A stretch of 64,000 bases of DNA from positions 1-64,000 of the forward strand of contig JBBDQZ010000038.1 of assembly GCA_040905705.1 (NCBI GenBank). Direction: 5' to 3'. The notes under the pieces are model-generated. The model had not been told where the DNA came from. It did no database searches and saw nothing but the letters and a program-made list of their open reading frames with translations. Source of the DNA: JBBDQZ01 sp040905705 (GTDB lineage Bacteria; Bacteroidota; Rhodothermia; Balneolales; Natronogracilivirgulaceae). Shown here piece after piece: positions 28,412 through 36,989 of the stretch. Made by a program: the position numbers and the translations under genes. How positions within the stretch are numbered: the stretch's first letter is position 1; every line of letters starts with the position of its first letter.

Positions 28412-29638
28412 CTATCTCCCGTACGTAATTACCGACAACGGATTGAGCCGGGCCGCCACCCTGGCCGGGAGCCATGAGGCCAGGGTACAAAGCACCAGCG
28501 TCGCTGCACTGACGATTATGTAATCAATCCACCGGGGTTCGACCGGCGCCGAACTCATATAATAACTCTCTTCGGGCAGCGGTATAATCTGCCAGGTATC
28601 CTGGACAAAGTAAAAAGCCAGCGAGAGCAGAATGCCAATCAGCAACCCCGTAACTCCCACGATCAAGCCCTCAATCAGAAAGATCGATCGTACACTTTTA
28701 TCGTCGGCACCCATGGTCTTCAGAATACCGATATCCCGCGTTCGCTCCAGCACCATGATCAGCACGGTGCCGATGAGATTGAATGCCGCCACCATGATCA
28801 TCACCGCGATCACGAACGGAATGGTTTGCTCCTGAAGATTGATCCATGCAAATATGCTGCGGTAGCGCTGGTAGATGGTTTCCGTGAAGTAAGGAAAAGG
28901 CAGCTGCACGGAGAGTCCGGCGTTGATCTCGTCAATATCGGCCAGGCTCGCTACCCGCACTTCCACACGGGTAGCCCTGGGTTCGGATATATTGAACAGT
29001 TCCCGTGCGTATTGGCGGTCAATCAGCATCAGCACGTCATCGAACTGGTCGATCCCGGTATGATAGATCCCGGAGACGTAAAACTGTTGTATTTGTGGTA
29101 AATTCAGCGGGGAAGGCATGCCTTGTATTGCATAGGCCGTCAGGACACTTCCGATCGAGGCATTCAGATTTCGTGCCAGCCGTGCTCCGATCACTGCGCC
29201 GGGCAGGCCCTCTTCATTGTTACCGAGATCGTACGTCCCGTCCTGGACGTATTGCCGGATGTCAGACAGATCTCCTTCGGGATCCACGCCTTTGATGAAA
29301 CTCCCTTCCACAAAATCACGGGTCTGAACCATGCCCTGGGAATGGATAACCGGCTGGCTGGCTTCCACCCCCGGAAGTTGATTCAGATAAGCGGCAAGGG
29401 TGTCGCTCCGGTAAAGCGGCTCATCGCTGAATGTCATCACCGTAATATGCGCACCGTAACCGAGGACTTTTTCCTGAATCACCGATTTGAATCCGTGAAC
29501 GATAGCAAGAGCGATGAGGAGTCCGGCGGCACCAATCGCCACGCCGGTGACGGCCATGATCTTTATAAACGACAGGAACGAACTGCCCTTCGTTCTTCCG
29601 CGAAAGTACCGGTATGCCAGAAACCACTTGAAGTTCAT
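28412..29638 (-). CDS. LolC/LolE-type ABC transporter permease
   Basis: 408 aa with the MacB/FtsX layout: one N-terminal membrane helix (about 24-46, after 'YRYFRGRTKGSSFLSFIKI'), a large periplasmic domain, and three C-terminal helices with the FtsX block 'VLERTRDIGILKTMGADDKSV'. The N-terminal motif and the family length fit the lipoprotein-release permeases LolC/E, which extract lipoproteins from the inner membrane. The partner ATPase (LolD) is not adjacent. It lies downstream of lysS on the same strand, with 144 bp between. Confidence 0.85.
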   Translation of the reverse strand: MNFKWFLAYRYFRGRTKGSSFLSFIKIMAVTGVAIGAAGLLIALAIVHGFKSVIQEKVLGYGAHITVMTFSDEPLYRSDTLAAYLNQLPGVEASQPVIHSQGMVQTRDFVEGSFIKGVDPEGDLSDIRQYVQDGTYDLGNNEEGLPGAVIGARLARNLNASIGSVLTAYAIQGMPSPLNLPQIQQFYVSGIYHTGIDQFDDVLMLIDRQYARELFNISEPRATRVEVRVASLADIDEINAGLSVQLPFPYFTETIYQRYRSIFAWINLQEQTIPFVIAVMIMVAAFNLIGTVLIMVLERTRDIGILKTMGADDKSVRSIFLIEGLIVGVTGLLIGILLSLAFYFVQDTWQIIPLPEESYYMSSAPVEPRWIDYIIVSAATLVLCTLASWLPARVAARLNPLSVITYGR

Positions 29639-29744
29639 TCAATATTACCGTTTTATAAATGGCCGGAAGGTGTGCCGGCCGGACAATATGTTGCTCTGTT
29701 TGCCGGAATGCGGACAGCCTTCACCCCCGCATCCGCATGGTGTC

Positions 29745-29774
29745 GTCAAAGGCATGTGTCCGTTTGCCTTTGAC
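29745..29774 (-). terminator. Strong stem-loop just after lysS
   Basis: Perfect 10-bp arms GTCAAAGGCA and TGCCTTTGAC separated by a 10-nt loop. On the minus strand it begins 9 nt after the lysS stop, before the LolC/E-like gene. No U-run follows, so it may be a weak or factor-assisted terminator or an mRNA-end stabiliser. Confidence 0.5.
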
Positions 29775-29782
29775 AGTAACGA

Positions 29783-31315
29783 TTACTCCGGCCGCATATG
29801 CGGAAAGAGGAGCACATCCCGGATGGATTGCTGATTGGTCAGGATCATCGCGAGCCGGTCGATACCGATGCCGAGCCCGGCTGTCGGCGGCATTCCGTAT
29901 TCCAGGGCTCTCAGAAAATCTTCATCCACCACCATCGCCTCTTCGTCGCCCTCCGAACGCAGCTGCGCCTGCTCCTCCAGCCGCTGTCGTTGATCTACCG
30001 GATCGTTCAGTTCGGTAAACGCGTTGCAGAGTTCCTTGCCGTTGCAGATCAGTTCGAATCGCTCGACCAGCCCCTCTTTGGTACGGTGTTTTTTGGCAAG
30101 CGGGCTCATTTCAACCGGGTAGTCGGTGATAAACGTCGGCTGAACCAGTTTATGCTCAACTTTTTCTCCAAAAATTTCGTCAATCAGTTTACCTTTGCCC
30201 ATGGATGCCTCCACCGATACCCCCAGATCCTGCGCCGCCCGGCGGATCTCTTCCTCGCTCATTCCGGACAGATCTGCCCCGGTTTCCTGTTGGATGGCCT
30301 CGAGCATGGGGATTCTCGGCCAGGGCGATTTAAAATCAATTTCCTGTTTACCCACGGTGACTTTCGTGGTACCGTGCAATGTTTTGACCACCTGCTCGAG
30401 CATGGCTTCGACAAACCGCATCATCCATGCGTAATCCTTGTAGGCGACATAGAGCTCGACCTGGGTGAATTCCGGGTTGTGAAAACGGCTCATGCCTTCG
30501 TTCCGGAAATCCTTTCCGAATTCGAAGACCCCTTCGTAGCCGCCGATGATGAGCCGCTTCAGGTAAAGCTCATTGGCGATACGAAGAAACAGCTTCATAT
30601 CCAACGCATTGTGATGCGTCTCGAACGGGCGGGCAGCCGCTCCTCCGTACACCGGTTGAAGAATGGGGGTTTCCACTTCCAGATATCCCATGTTCTGCAT
30701 GTAATTACGCAGAGCCTGAACCATTTTTGTGCGCTGGATAAATACCTCCCGCACCTCCGGATTAACGATCAGATCCAGATAACGCTGGCGGTAACGCAGT
30801 TCTCTGTCGGCAAAGGCGTCGTAGGTGATCTTTTTACCGTCTTCCTCGACTTCCTTGGAGACAGGAATCGGCTGCAGGGTCTTGGAGAGCAGGATAAATG
30901 ACTCGGCATGGATGGTGGTCTCGCCGGTCTGTGTCTTGAACATAAAACCACTCACTCCGACGATATCCCCCAAATCAATCAGCTTTTTGAAGAGGGTGTT
31001 ATAGGTCTCGACACCGACATCATCCCTCCGGATATAGACCTGAATCGCCCCGGAATGATCCTGCAGATTGAAAAAAGACGCTTTGCCCATGATTCGGCGG
31101 GTCATAATTCGTCCGGCCACGCGTACCCGTTTGCGCTCCGGCTCTTCCCCGTCCATTAGCTCCGGATGTTCCCGGAGCTCTTTGGCATGATGATCCGTTT
31201 CAAAATCGTGAGGATAAGGATCAATACCCATTTTTCGGATCTCTTCCAGTTTTTCACGGCGAAAACGCGCCTGTTCCGTCAGGCTTAGTTCGGTATCTTT
31301 CATGGGCTTGGTCAA
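29783..31315 (-). CDS. lysS: Lysyl-tRNA synthetase, class II
   Basis: Charges tRNA-Lys. The 510-aa protein has an N-terminal OB-fold anticodon-binding domain ('RVRVAGRIMTRRIMGKASFF', about residues 63-140) and a class II catalytic core with motif 2 'DFRNEGMSRFHNPEFTQ' and motif 3 'GLGIGIDRLAMILT' near the C-terminus. The length is normal. It is divergent from the phosphopantetheinyl transferase gene. Confidence 0.96.
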   Translation of the reverse strand: MTKPMKDTELSLTEQARFRREKLEEIRKMGIDPYPHDFETDHHAKELREHPELMDGEEPERKRVRVAGRIMTRRIMGKASFFNLQDHSGAIQVYIRRDDVGVETYNTLFKKLIDLGDIVGVSGFMFKTQTGETTIHAESFILLSKTLQPIPVSKEVEEDGKKITYDAFADRELRYRQRYLDLIVNPEVREVFIQRTKMVQALRNYMQNMGYLEVETPILQPVYGGAAARPFETHHNALDMKLFLRIANELYLKRLIIGGYEGVFEFGKDFRNEGMSRFHNPEFTQVELYVAYKDYAWMMRFVEAMLEQVVKTLHGTTKVTVGKQEIDFKSPWPRIPMLEAIQQETGADLSGMSEEEIRRAAQDLGVSVEASMGKGKLIDEIFGEKVEHKLVQPTFITDYPVEMSPLAKKHRTKEGLVERFELICNGKELCNAFTELNDPVDQRQRLEEQAQLRSEGDEEAMVVDEDFLRALEYGMPPTAGLGIGIDRLAMILTNQQSIRDVLLFPHMRPE

Positions 31316-31629
31316 AAAAGTTTCAGCAGGATCTTTGTATGGAATATATTGTGTGACGTAAGAGGAAGTTACAGCCCCCTAAACTACGGAATTGGTGACA
31401 AAAAAACGGGAGAAAATCATACCTGTTTATTGGGCCGCAAATTTCCCGCATGATACCCGGCCGTGTTCCGTGCCGTGTATCTCCTTGCCTTCATGCCCTC
31501 GTTTCCCTCATGCAGTATTTGTATATTCCGATCAGAATGAATTGCTTGCATTTCCGGACGTTCATTCGATGTTATTCGATTAGTTGATACTCGTTGATTC
31601 CGTGTTAATTTTAACGTTGAGGCGTTATT
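31316..31629. other. Divergent spacer between lysS and the phosphopantetheinyl transferase gene
   Basis: 314 bp without a supportable gene. A short palindrome GTTAATTTTAAC lies near 31605, about 20 bp before the proposed TTG start. Short open frames on both strands look like chance. Confidence 0.45.
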
Positions 31630-32241
31630 TTGGAATGGTATATAAATGAACATGCACCGGTGCCGTTTCCGGAAGGATGTTTTTTGATGGCGGCCGACCA
31701 GGTGCCGGTTTTGGTTTCAGCGAATGCAAGGGGAGAGTCCGGAGCTCCCGGCCTGCAATCCCGCGCTGTCGTGAATGTGGTCATGGAGAAGTTGCTTACC
31801 AGGAGGGGAGTTGACCCGCGGTATTTCCAGTTGAAAAAGCAGAAATCCGGAAAACCTTACGGACTGCTCAACGGCCATTATGTGGGGATCAGTATTTCAC
31901 ACTGTACAAGTTTGCTGGTGTGTGCGCTTCATACAAAAGGCGAAACCGGGATCGATGTGGAACCGTGCGGCCGCCCGCTGCATCCCCGGTTGCGTGAACG
32001 GATCAGTCATCCCGATGAACACCGGGACCTGCCCGAAGAACTCAGCAGTATTCGTATTTGGACGATCAAGGAGGCGGCACTGAAGTATCTGGGCACAGGT
32101 TTGCGTCATGCTATGAGCAGGATTAGGCTGAAAAGGGTGGATGAACATCTGTTCCGGGCTGATCCGGGCTCTGGCCCGGTAACAGTTGCATCATTTGCAT
32201 TTCGCGATCACTGGATTGCCGTGGCGCTTAAGCAAGAATAA
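31630..32241 (+). CDS. 4'-phosphopantetheinyl transferase, Sfp-like
   Basis: Transfers the phosphopantetheine arm of CoA to acyl or peptidyl carrier proteins. Magnesium ligands are Asp109 and Glu111 in 'GIDVEPC' and Glu148 in 'WTIKEAALK' (numbering from TTG 31630, 203 aa). The upstream 'VGISISHC' block is also typical. The start is uncertain: TTG 31630 gives full length, ATG 31687 removes 19 residues. It heads a tight + strand run with the DUF2520 gene (12 bp gap) and the MGMT-family gene. No polyketide or peptide synthase is in the window, so its carrier protein is probably the fatty-acid ACP. Confidence 0.86.
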   Translation: MEWYINEHAPVPFPEGCFLMAADQVPVLVSANARGESGAPGLQSRAVVNVVMEKLLTRRGVDPRYFQLKKQKSGKPYGLLNGHYVGISISHCTSLLVCALHTKGETGIDVEPCGRPLHPRLRERISHPDEHRDLPEELSSIRIWTIKEAALKYLGTGLRHAMSRIRLKRVDEHLFRADPGSGPVTVASFAFRDHWIAVALKQE

Positions 32242-32253
32242 TCCGATACCATC

Positions 32254-33150
32254 ATGTCAACCGAATCAAGCATAGAAAAATATCCCCGCGGGTTCAGCAT
32301 TATCGGTACCGGCCGGCTGGGATCAGCCCTGGCTCTTCGCCTTCATAAAAAGGGTTATGTGGTCAGGAGTCTTTTTAACAGGACACTTTCCAGCTGTGAA
32401 AAACTGGCAGATCAAGCCGGTACTCCCCTCATTGGTACGTTTCCAAAACAGCTTGACGATTTGGGAGACCTGGTCTTTTTATGCCTTCCGGACGATATCC
32501 TGCCGGATTTTGCCCGAAAGCTTGCCGAGCGGTTACCTGCCGACAACAGCAGAGCATGGATACATACTTCGGGGGCTCTTCCGGCTGAAGTGTTGCAGCC
32601 ACTGGGCACAGCGGATTCCCCGCTTGCATCGTTTCATCCGGTTCAAACATTTACACAACACAACCTGGAATCGGCCTTCGATCATTGTTTCGTGGCCATT
32701 CAGGGTGATGAAGCGTTGTGCAAGAATCTGAAACAGGTCGTCCGCGCGATGGATGCACGGCCCCTGATCGTGAATATTCAACAGAAAATAGCGATTCATC
32801 TGGCAGCTGTTTTTGTCTGCAATTATATCGTACCCCTGTTTGCCGCATCCCAGCAGGTTCTTAGGGATAATGAGGTAGAAGTGCGTTCCGGGGAACTATT
32901 CGGGCCGATTGTTACACAGACGATCGAGGGGCTGTTTCACCACCCGGCGGCAGACGTGTTGACCGGCCCTGTAGTGCGAGGCGATGTGGGTACCATTGAA
33001 CAACATCTGAATATTCTGAAAAAGTCTCCGGAGTGGGATCGTATTTATCGTGAACTGGGCCGCGTTACGCTCAGGCTTGCCCGCAACATGGAAGGCAGAA
33101 ATGATGCGTTTGACTCATTGCTGGAAGAAAAATTTGACAATCCGGGCTGA
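32254..33150 (+). CDS. Rossmann-fold / DUF2520 dehydrogenase-like protein
   Basis: 298 aa. An N-terminal NAD(P)-binding domain with 'IIGTGRLGSALA' (residues about 16-27) and 'DLVFLCLPDDIL' is followed by an all-helical DUF2520 domain ('HLAAVFVCNYIVPLFAAS'). The fold resembles F420-dependent NADP reductases and 6-phosphogluconate dehydrogenase relatives. The reaction is unknown. It is separated from its neighbours by 12 and 2 bp, so it is co-transcribed. Confidence 0.87.
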   Translation: MSTESSIEKYPRGFSIIGTGRLGSALALRLHKKGYVVRSLFNRTLSSCEKLADQAGTPLIGTFPKQLDDLGDLVFLCLPDDILPDFARKLAERLPADNSRAWIHTSGALPAEVLQPLGTADSPLASFHPVQTFTQHNLESAFDHCFVAIQGDEALCKNLKQVVRAMDARPLIVNIQQKIAIHLAAVFVCNYIVPLFAASQQVLRDNEVEVRSGELFGPIVTQTIEGLFHHPAADVLTGPVVRGDVGTIEQHLNILKKSPEWDRIYRELGRVTLRLARNMEGRNDAFDSLLEEKFDNPG

Positions 33151-33152
33151 AA

Positions 33153-33596
33153 GTGGAAAAAGATTTTTACCAGCGGGTATATGAAGTGGTGGCACGAATT
33201 CCGAAGGGGAAAGTAACGACCTATGGGGCTATCGCACGACATCTCGGGACCGGAGGGAGTGCCAGGCTGGTGGGTTGGGCACTGAACAATACAGTCTCAG
33301 CTAATGCGGCGGAGGGCCGGCAAGTTCAACGAAAGAAGACGGGTAAAAACAAGGCCGTCAATGTTAATATGACAACCTCGGAAAATCGAACAACCTCGGA
33401 AATACCGATGGAAACATCAAAGGAACCGGCCAGAATAGAACTGTTACCGTGCCATCGTGTGGTCAACCGTACCGGGGAACTGACCGGAAAAATATGGTTC
33501 GGCGGGGACTTGATGGAGCAATTACTGCGTTCGGAAGGCGTTACGTTTGATGACCGGGGCCGAGTGAACTTGGGCCGGCATTATTGGGAACCATGA
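33153..33596 (+). CDS. MGMT-family DNA-repair protein with a low-complexity insertion
   Basis: 147 aa from GTG 33153, 2 bp after the DUF2520 stop. It matches the short one-domain MGMT/alkyltransferase-like family: 'VYEVVARIPKGKVTTYGAIARHLG' helix-turn-helix, then the active-site motif 'LPCHRVVNR' with Cys100, and 'GKIWFGGDLMEQLL'. Many Bacteroidota relatives, as I recall, have Ala or another residue at this Cys and bind alkylated guanine without repair; here the Cys is present. Residues about 48-96 are a polar Lys/Asn/Thr/Glu-rich insertion placed between the helix-turn-helix and the active site, absent from typical members. Confidence 0.83.
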   Translation: MEKDFYQRVYEVVARIPKGKVTTYGAIARHLGTGGSARLVGWALNNTVSANAAEGRQVQRKKTGKNKAVNVNMTTSENRTTSEIPMETSKEPARIELLPCHRVVNRTGELTGKIWFGGDLMEQLLRSEGVTFDDRGRVNLGRHYWEP

Positions 33597-33730
33597 CGTT
33601 ATGTGTCCGTATGATCCCAAAATTTTAAATACATAAATTATACATGACCGGGCATTTACCGTGGCACACAGTCGGATGATTAAACCATGGATGCTCCACC
33701 TGTCATTATTAATTATTACATCTTAAACAG

Positions 33731-34411
33731 ATGAAAACCAACAGCACGGCCATCGATTCTTTACCGGATACCGGCCGAAAAAAACAAGAAGTACCGGTTA
33801 ACCGGCACTGGACGAAAACAGCGTATCCGGTGATGGAGCATTTTTATACTATCCAGGGGGAAGGCGTGCACACCGGCCAGGCCGCTTATTTTATCCGGCT
33901 GGCAGGATGTGATGTTGGTTGCTGGTGGTGTGATGTTAAAGAGAGCTGGGAGGCTTCGGAACACCCCGTCATCCCGGCTACGGCACTGGTCCGGGCTGCA
34001 AAAGACTCCGGCGCCGGGTTTGTTGTTCTTACGGGGGGTGAACCGTTGTTGCACGATTTGAGGCCGCTTACAGCAGGATTGCATGAGGCCGGTTTGCAAA
34101 TTCACCTTGAAACGAGCGGGTCCTCACCATTACAGGGAGAAGTGGACTGGGTCACACTCTCGCCGAAACGGTTCAAAGAGCCATTAGAAGAAATTTTTCC
34201 ATTGGCGGATGAATTGAAAGTAGTTGTCCTGACAAAAAAAGATTTGCATTGGGCGGAGAAAAATGCCGGAAAATGCCGGAACGAAACCAGGAAACTGCTT
34301 CAACCGGAATGGGATACACCCGGGTCGATTCCGTTGATTGTCCAATACGTGAAAGGCCATCCCGAGTGGAGGATCAGCCTGCAAACGCACAAGTTCCTGA
34401 ATGTGCCCTGA
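33731..34411 (+). CDS. queE: 7-carboxy-7-deazaguanine synthase (radical SAM)
   Basis: Converts 6-carboxytetrahydropterin to 7-carboxy-7-deazaguanine in queuosine/preQ0 synthesis. The 226-aa protein has the iron-sulfur cysteines Cys60, Cys64 and Cys67 in 'CDVGCWWCD', the compact QueE-type CX3CX2C spacing, the SAM-binding 'LTGGEPLL', and the FYTIQGEG motif near residue 40. About 30 residues precede the family N-terminus. The other queuosine genes are not in the window. Confidence 0.93.
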   Translation: MKTNSTAIDSLPDTGRKKQEVPVNRHWTKTAYPVMEHFYTIQGEGVHTGQAAYFIRLAGCDVGCWWCDVKESWEASEHPVIPATALVRAAKDSGAGFVVLTGGEPLLHDLRPLTAGLHEAGLQIHLETSGSSPLQGEVDWVTLSPKRFKEPLEEIFPLADELKVVVLTKKDLHWAEKNAGKCRNETRKLLQPEWDTPGSIPLIVQYVKGHPEWRISLQTHKFLNVP

Positions 34412-34439
34412 TGAAGTTCATTAAGTATCCGGCCTTCAG

Positions 34440-35405
34440 TTATCGCTGCAGGGAATACAGAAGATCGCCCAGCCACTCGTTGAAGCCGCTTACGGAGACC
34501 GGCTCAAACGTCTCACCTGTAAGTGTTTCATACAGCTCACGATACCTTTGGTAGACCGAAATACGCAGTTCGTCGGGAAGCGAAGGCAGGTTTTTATCCA
34601 GTTTTCCGACGAACCCTTTTTTGATCAGCCATTCACGTAGAAATTCTTTGGATAGTTGCTTCTGAGGGGCTCCTTTATGAATCCGTTCTTCATACCCGTC
34701 GGCATAAAAATAACGGGAGGAGTCGGTAGTATGCACTTCATCGATCAGCACCAGCTCATTTTGGTAAAGTCCGAATTCATATTTGGTATCCACAAGCAAT
34801 AATCCCTGTTTACGGGCCACCATTGAACCCTGCTGAAACAGCAAAAACGCTGTTTCACGGACCTGTTCCCAAAGTTCACGAGGGACCAATTCACGTTGGA
34901 TAATCTCTGCTTCGGAGATATCCTCATCATGTCCGTATTGGGCTTTGGTCGTGGGAGTGATGATCGGTTGCTCAAACGCCTGATGCTGAACGAGTCCATC
35001 CGGCAGTTTTTGTCCACACAGTTCCCGGCTTCCTCCCTGATAAACCCGCCAGGCATGACCGGAAAGATACCCGCGAATAACCACTTCGACCGGTAAAGAC
35101 CGGCACTTTTGTGCGATCGTAACGTTGGGATGGGGGACCTCGATAATATGATGCTTGCAGATGGATTCAATTTGCCGGAACCCATACCAGGCCATCCGGT
35201 TGAGTAACTGGCCCTTAAACGGTATCGGCTCTGCGAACACATGATCAAACGCAGAAACACGATCGGTCACCACAATAGCCATGATGTTGTCGGTGAGGTG
35301 ATATATATCACGCACTTTCCCGCGGTAACTGACGGCTCTCCCTGGGACGGAGGTCTCCCGGATACAGTTGTTTAACAATTCGGAAACTTCATCGGAATTT
35401 TTCAC
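34440..35405 (-). CDS. purC: Phosphoribosylaminoimidazole-succinocarboxamide synthase
   Basis: SAICAR synthase of de novo purine synthesis: joins aspartate to CAIR using ATP. The 321-aa protein has 'YRGKVRDIYHL' and 'VVTDRVSAFDHVF' at the N-terminus and 'LVDTKYEFG' and 'LIDEVHTTDSSR' in the middle. The length fits the eukaryote-like long form rather than the 240-aa form. It starts with GTG, overlapping the TGA of the upstream lacI-type gene by 4 nt, so its translation is probably coupled to that regulator. Confidence 0.95.
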   Translation of the reverse strand: MKNSDEVSELLNNCIRETSVPGRAVSYRGKVRDIYHLTDNIMAIVVTDRVSAFDHVFAEPIPFKGQLLNRMAWYGFRQIESICKHHIIEVPHPNVTIAQKCRSLPVEVVIRGYLSGHAWRVYQGGSRELCGQKLPDGLVQHQAFEQPIITPTTKAQYGHDEDISEAEIIQRELVPRELWEQVRETAFLLFQQGSMVARKQGLLLVDTKYEFGLYQNELVLIDEVHTTDSSRYFYADGYEERIHKGAPQKQLSKEFLREWLIKKGFVGKLDKNLPSLPDELRISVYQRYRELYETLTGETFEPVSVSGFNEWLGDLLYSLQR

Positions 35406-36412
35406 GAGCGTTTGGTAGAATTTCTGACCACAAGTGTGGGCTCGATGACTTTCCGGATTACCGACAAGTCTTTGTTTTTGATCATGTCGGTCAGCCGGTC
35501 GGTAGCCATGATTCCCACATTGTACATGTCCTGATCGATGGTTGTCAAGCCCAGATAGCGGGCGGTTTTAATATTGTCATAGCCCATGACGGCTACGTCT
35601 TCCGGGACCCTGTGTCCCAGCTCTCTGAGTGCGTGCATAACGCCGATAGCCTGGGCATCGTTGGTACAAAAGATGGCTTCCGGGAGCCCTCCGCGCTCCT
35701 GCATAATCTGAACCGATTCGTATCCGGCCTCTTCACTGTAGCCGGAATGTTTTCGGGTGATTCCGGTCACTAAAAAGTTTTCGTCCAGCACAAGCCTGAA
35801 TTTGTTGAGCACGTCACGGAATCCTTTTTCCCTGGAATCGGCGACCAGGGATTTACTGTGTGAACGCACCATACCTATTTTTTTATATCCCTGTTTGATC
35901 AGATGTTCACCGGCGATATATCCGCCATGATAATTATTCCAGTATATATAGTTGTAATCCTCATGCATTGAACCTACAAGGACTACTGGGATCTGGGCAT
36001 TTTTAAGTCGTTTATCGATCTCATCATCAATAGTGATAGAGAAGATGAGCAGAGCATCGGGGATGCCCCGGTCGAGAAATTTTTTAAAAGTCTCTTCCGC
36101 GTTTTCAGAGCCGGTATTGTAGATGATGAAATCGAGATCGGTATTTTTTAGCTGATCTTTAACCCCTTTAAGCACCTCGTTGAAAAACGGGGTTGTGAAC
36201 GTTGGAATGGCTACAGCAATGATCTGTGCTTCACGACGGGCCAGTTTTCTGGCATTTACCTGTGGGCGAAAATCAAGATCCCTGATGGCTTCCTGTACCC
36301 GGTCCTTGGTTGCTTTGGATACATATGGTGAATCGTTTAATACTCGGGAAACAGTGGAAATGGCAACATTGGCCCTTCGGGCCACATCATAAATAGTTAG
36401 TTTTTTAGACAT
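35402..36412 (-). CDS. LacI-family transcriptional regulator
   Basis: 336 aa from ATG 36412 (the frame extends to 36457, but 'MSKKLTIYDVARRANVAIS' is the family start). The N-terminal helix-turn-helix and hinge ('TVSRVLND', about 5-60) are followed by a periplasmic-binding-like effector domain. LacI proteins usually repress sugar-use genes, although PurR also belongs here. It overlaps purC by 4 nt downstream and faces an outer-membrane protein gene upstream. GTTAACAA occurs twice in its promoter region. Effector unknown: the nearby GH109-like cluster suggests a sugar; the purC overlap suggests purine control. Confidence 0.93.
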   Translation of the reverse strand: MSKKLTIYDVARRANVAISTVSRVLNDSPYVSKATKDRVQEAIRDLDFRPQVNARKLARREAQIIAVAIPTFTTPFFNEVLKGVKDQLKNTDLDFIIYNTGSENAEETFKKFLDRGIPDALLIFSITIDDEIDKRLKNAQIPVVLVGSMHEDYNYIYWNNYHGGYIAGEHLIKQGYKKIGMVRSHSKSLVADSREKGFRDVLNKFRLVLDENFLVTGITRKHSGYSEEAGYESVQIMQERGGLPEAIFCTNDAQAIGVMHALRELGHRVPEDVAVMGYDNIKTARYLGLTTIDQDMYNVGIMATDRLTDMIKNKDLSVIRKVIEPTLVVRNSTKRS

Positions 36413-36989
36413 GTTACAGTTTTGAATGGTTGTAAATACTTGAATGTCCAGCACCATACATGGTTAACAACGAACGGTGCAAAATACTCCATACCTTGAG
36501 AAGTTTTAATGTTGAGCCGATCGTTAACAATATAGCTACAGTATCACCAATTCAATGGTTTACATTTCTGTATGCTGATGAATATAATAAGGGTCGATAT
36601 CAATCCCTAACCCCGGCCCGGCTTTAAGCGCAGTAAGAGTGGTAACAACTTGTTTGTGCAGCCGGCATTTTTATGCTTGCGATTTAAAAACAGGTTGTCA
36701 AAATATCATCACTCCTTCTGACAGGTTGTGTATGTTATTTATTATTTATAAAACAATAAATTTTATTATTTATTTATATAAAATATAATAAAATCATTAT
36801 TAATTAATATTTTTTTTGAAAAATGACAATATTTTTTTGATATTAATTCGGTTGATTAAAACATGTGATCGAATACTAAGTACAGGTCCATCCACTGATG
36901 AAAGCGGAACACCACAGTTTGGGGTAGCGGTGCTTCGGCTTGCTTTATTCATTGACACCCATACAACTCATAGAAGCCTGAGGAAACCA
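36413..36989. promoter_or_regulatory. Long regulatory spacer between lacI-type gene and outer-membrane protein gene
   Basis: 577 bp. Two copies of GTTAACAA lie at 36463-36470 and 36523-36530, exactly 60 bp apart, and the first is framed by GCACC...GGTGC (36451-36480). A block at about 36728-36850 is more than 90% A+T with runs of A and T. These are plausible operator and promoter elements for the divergent genes; none is proven. Confidence 0.45.

Noticed and set aside
29798..30901. 367-codon frame opposite lysS
   Set aside because: Shadow of lysS, whose motifs 2 and 3 are intact on the minus strand.
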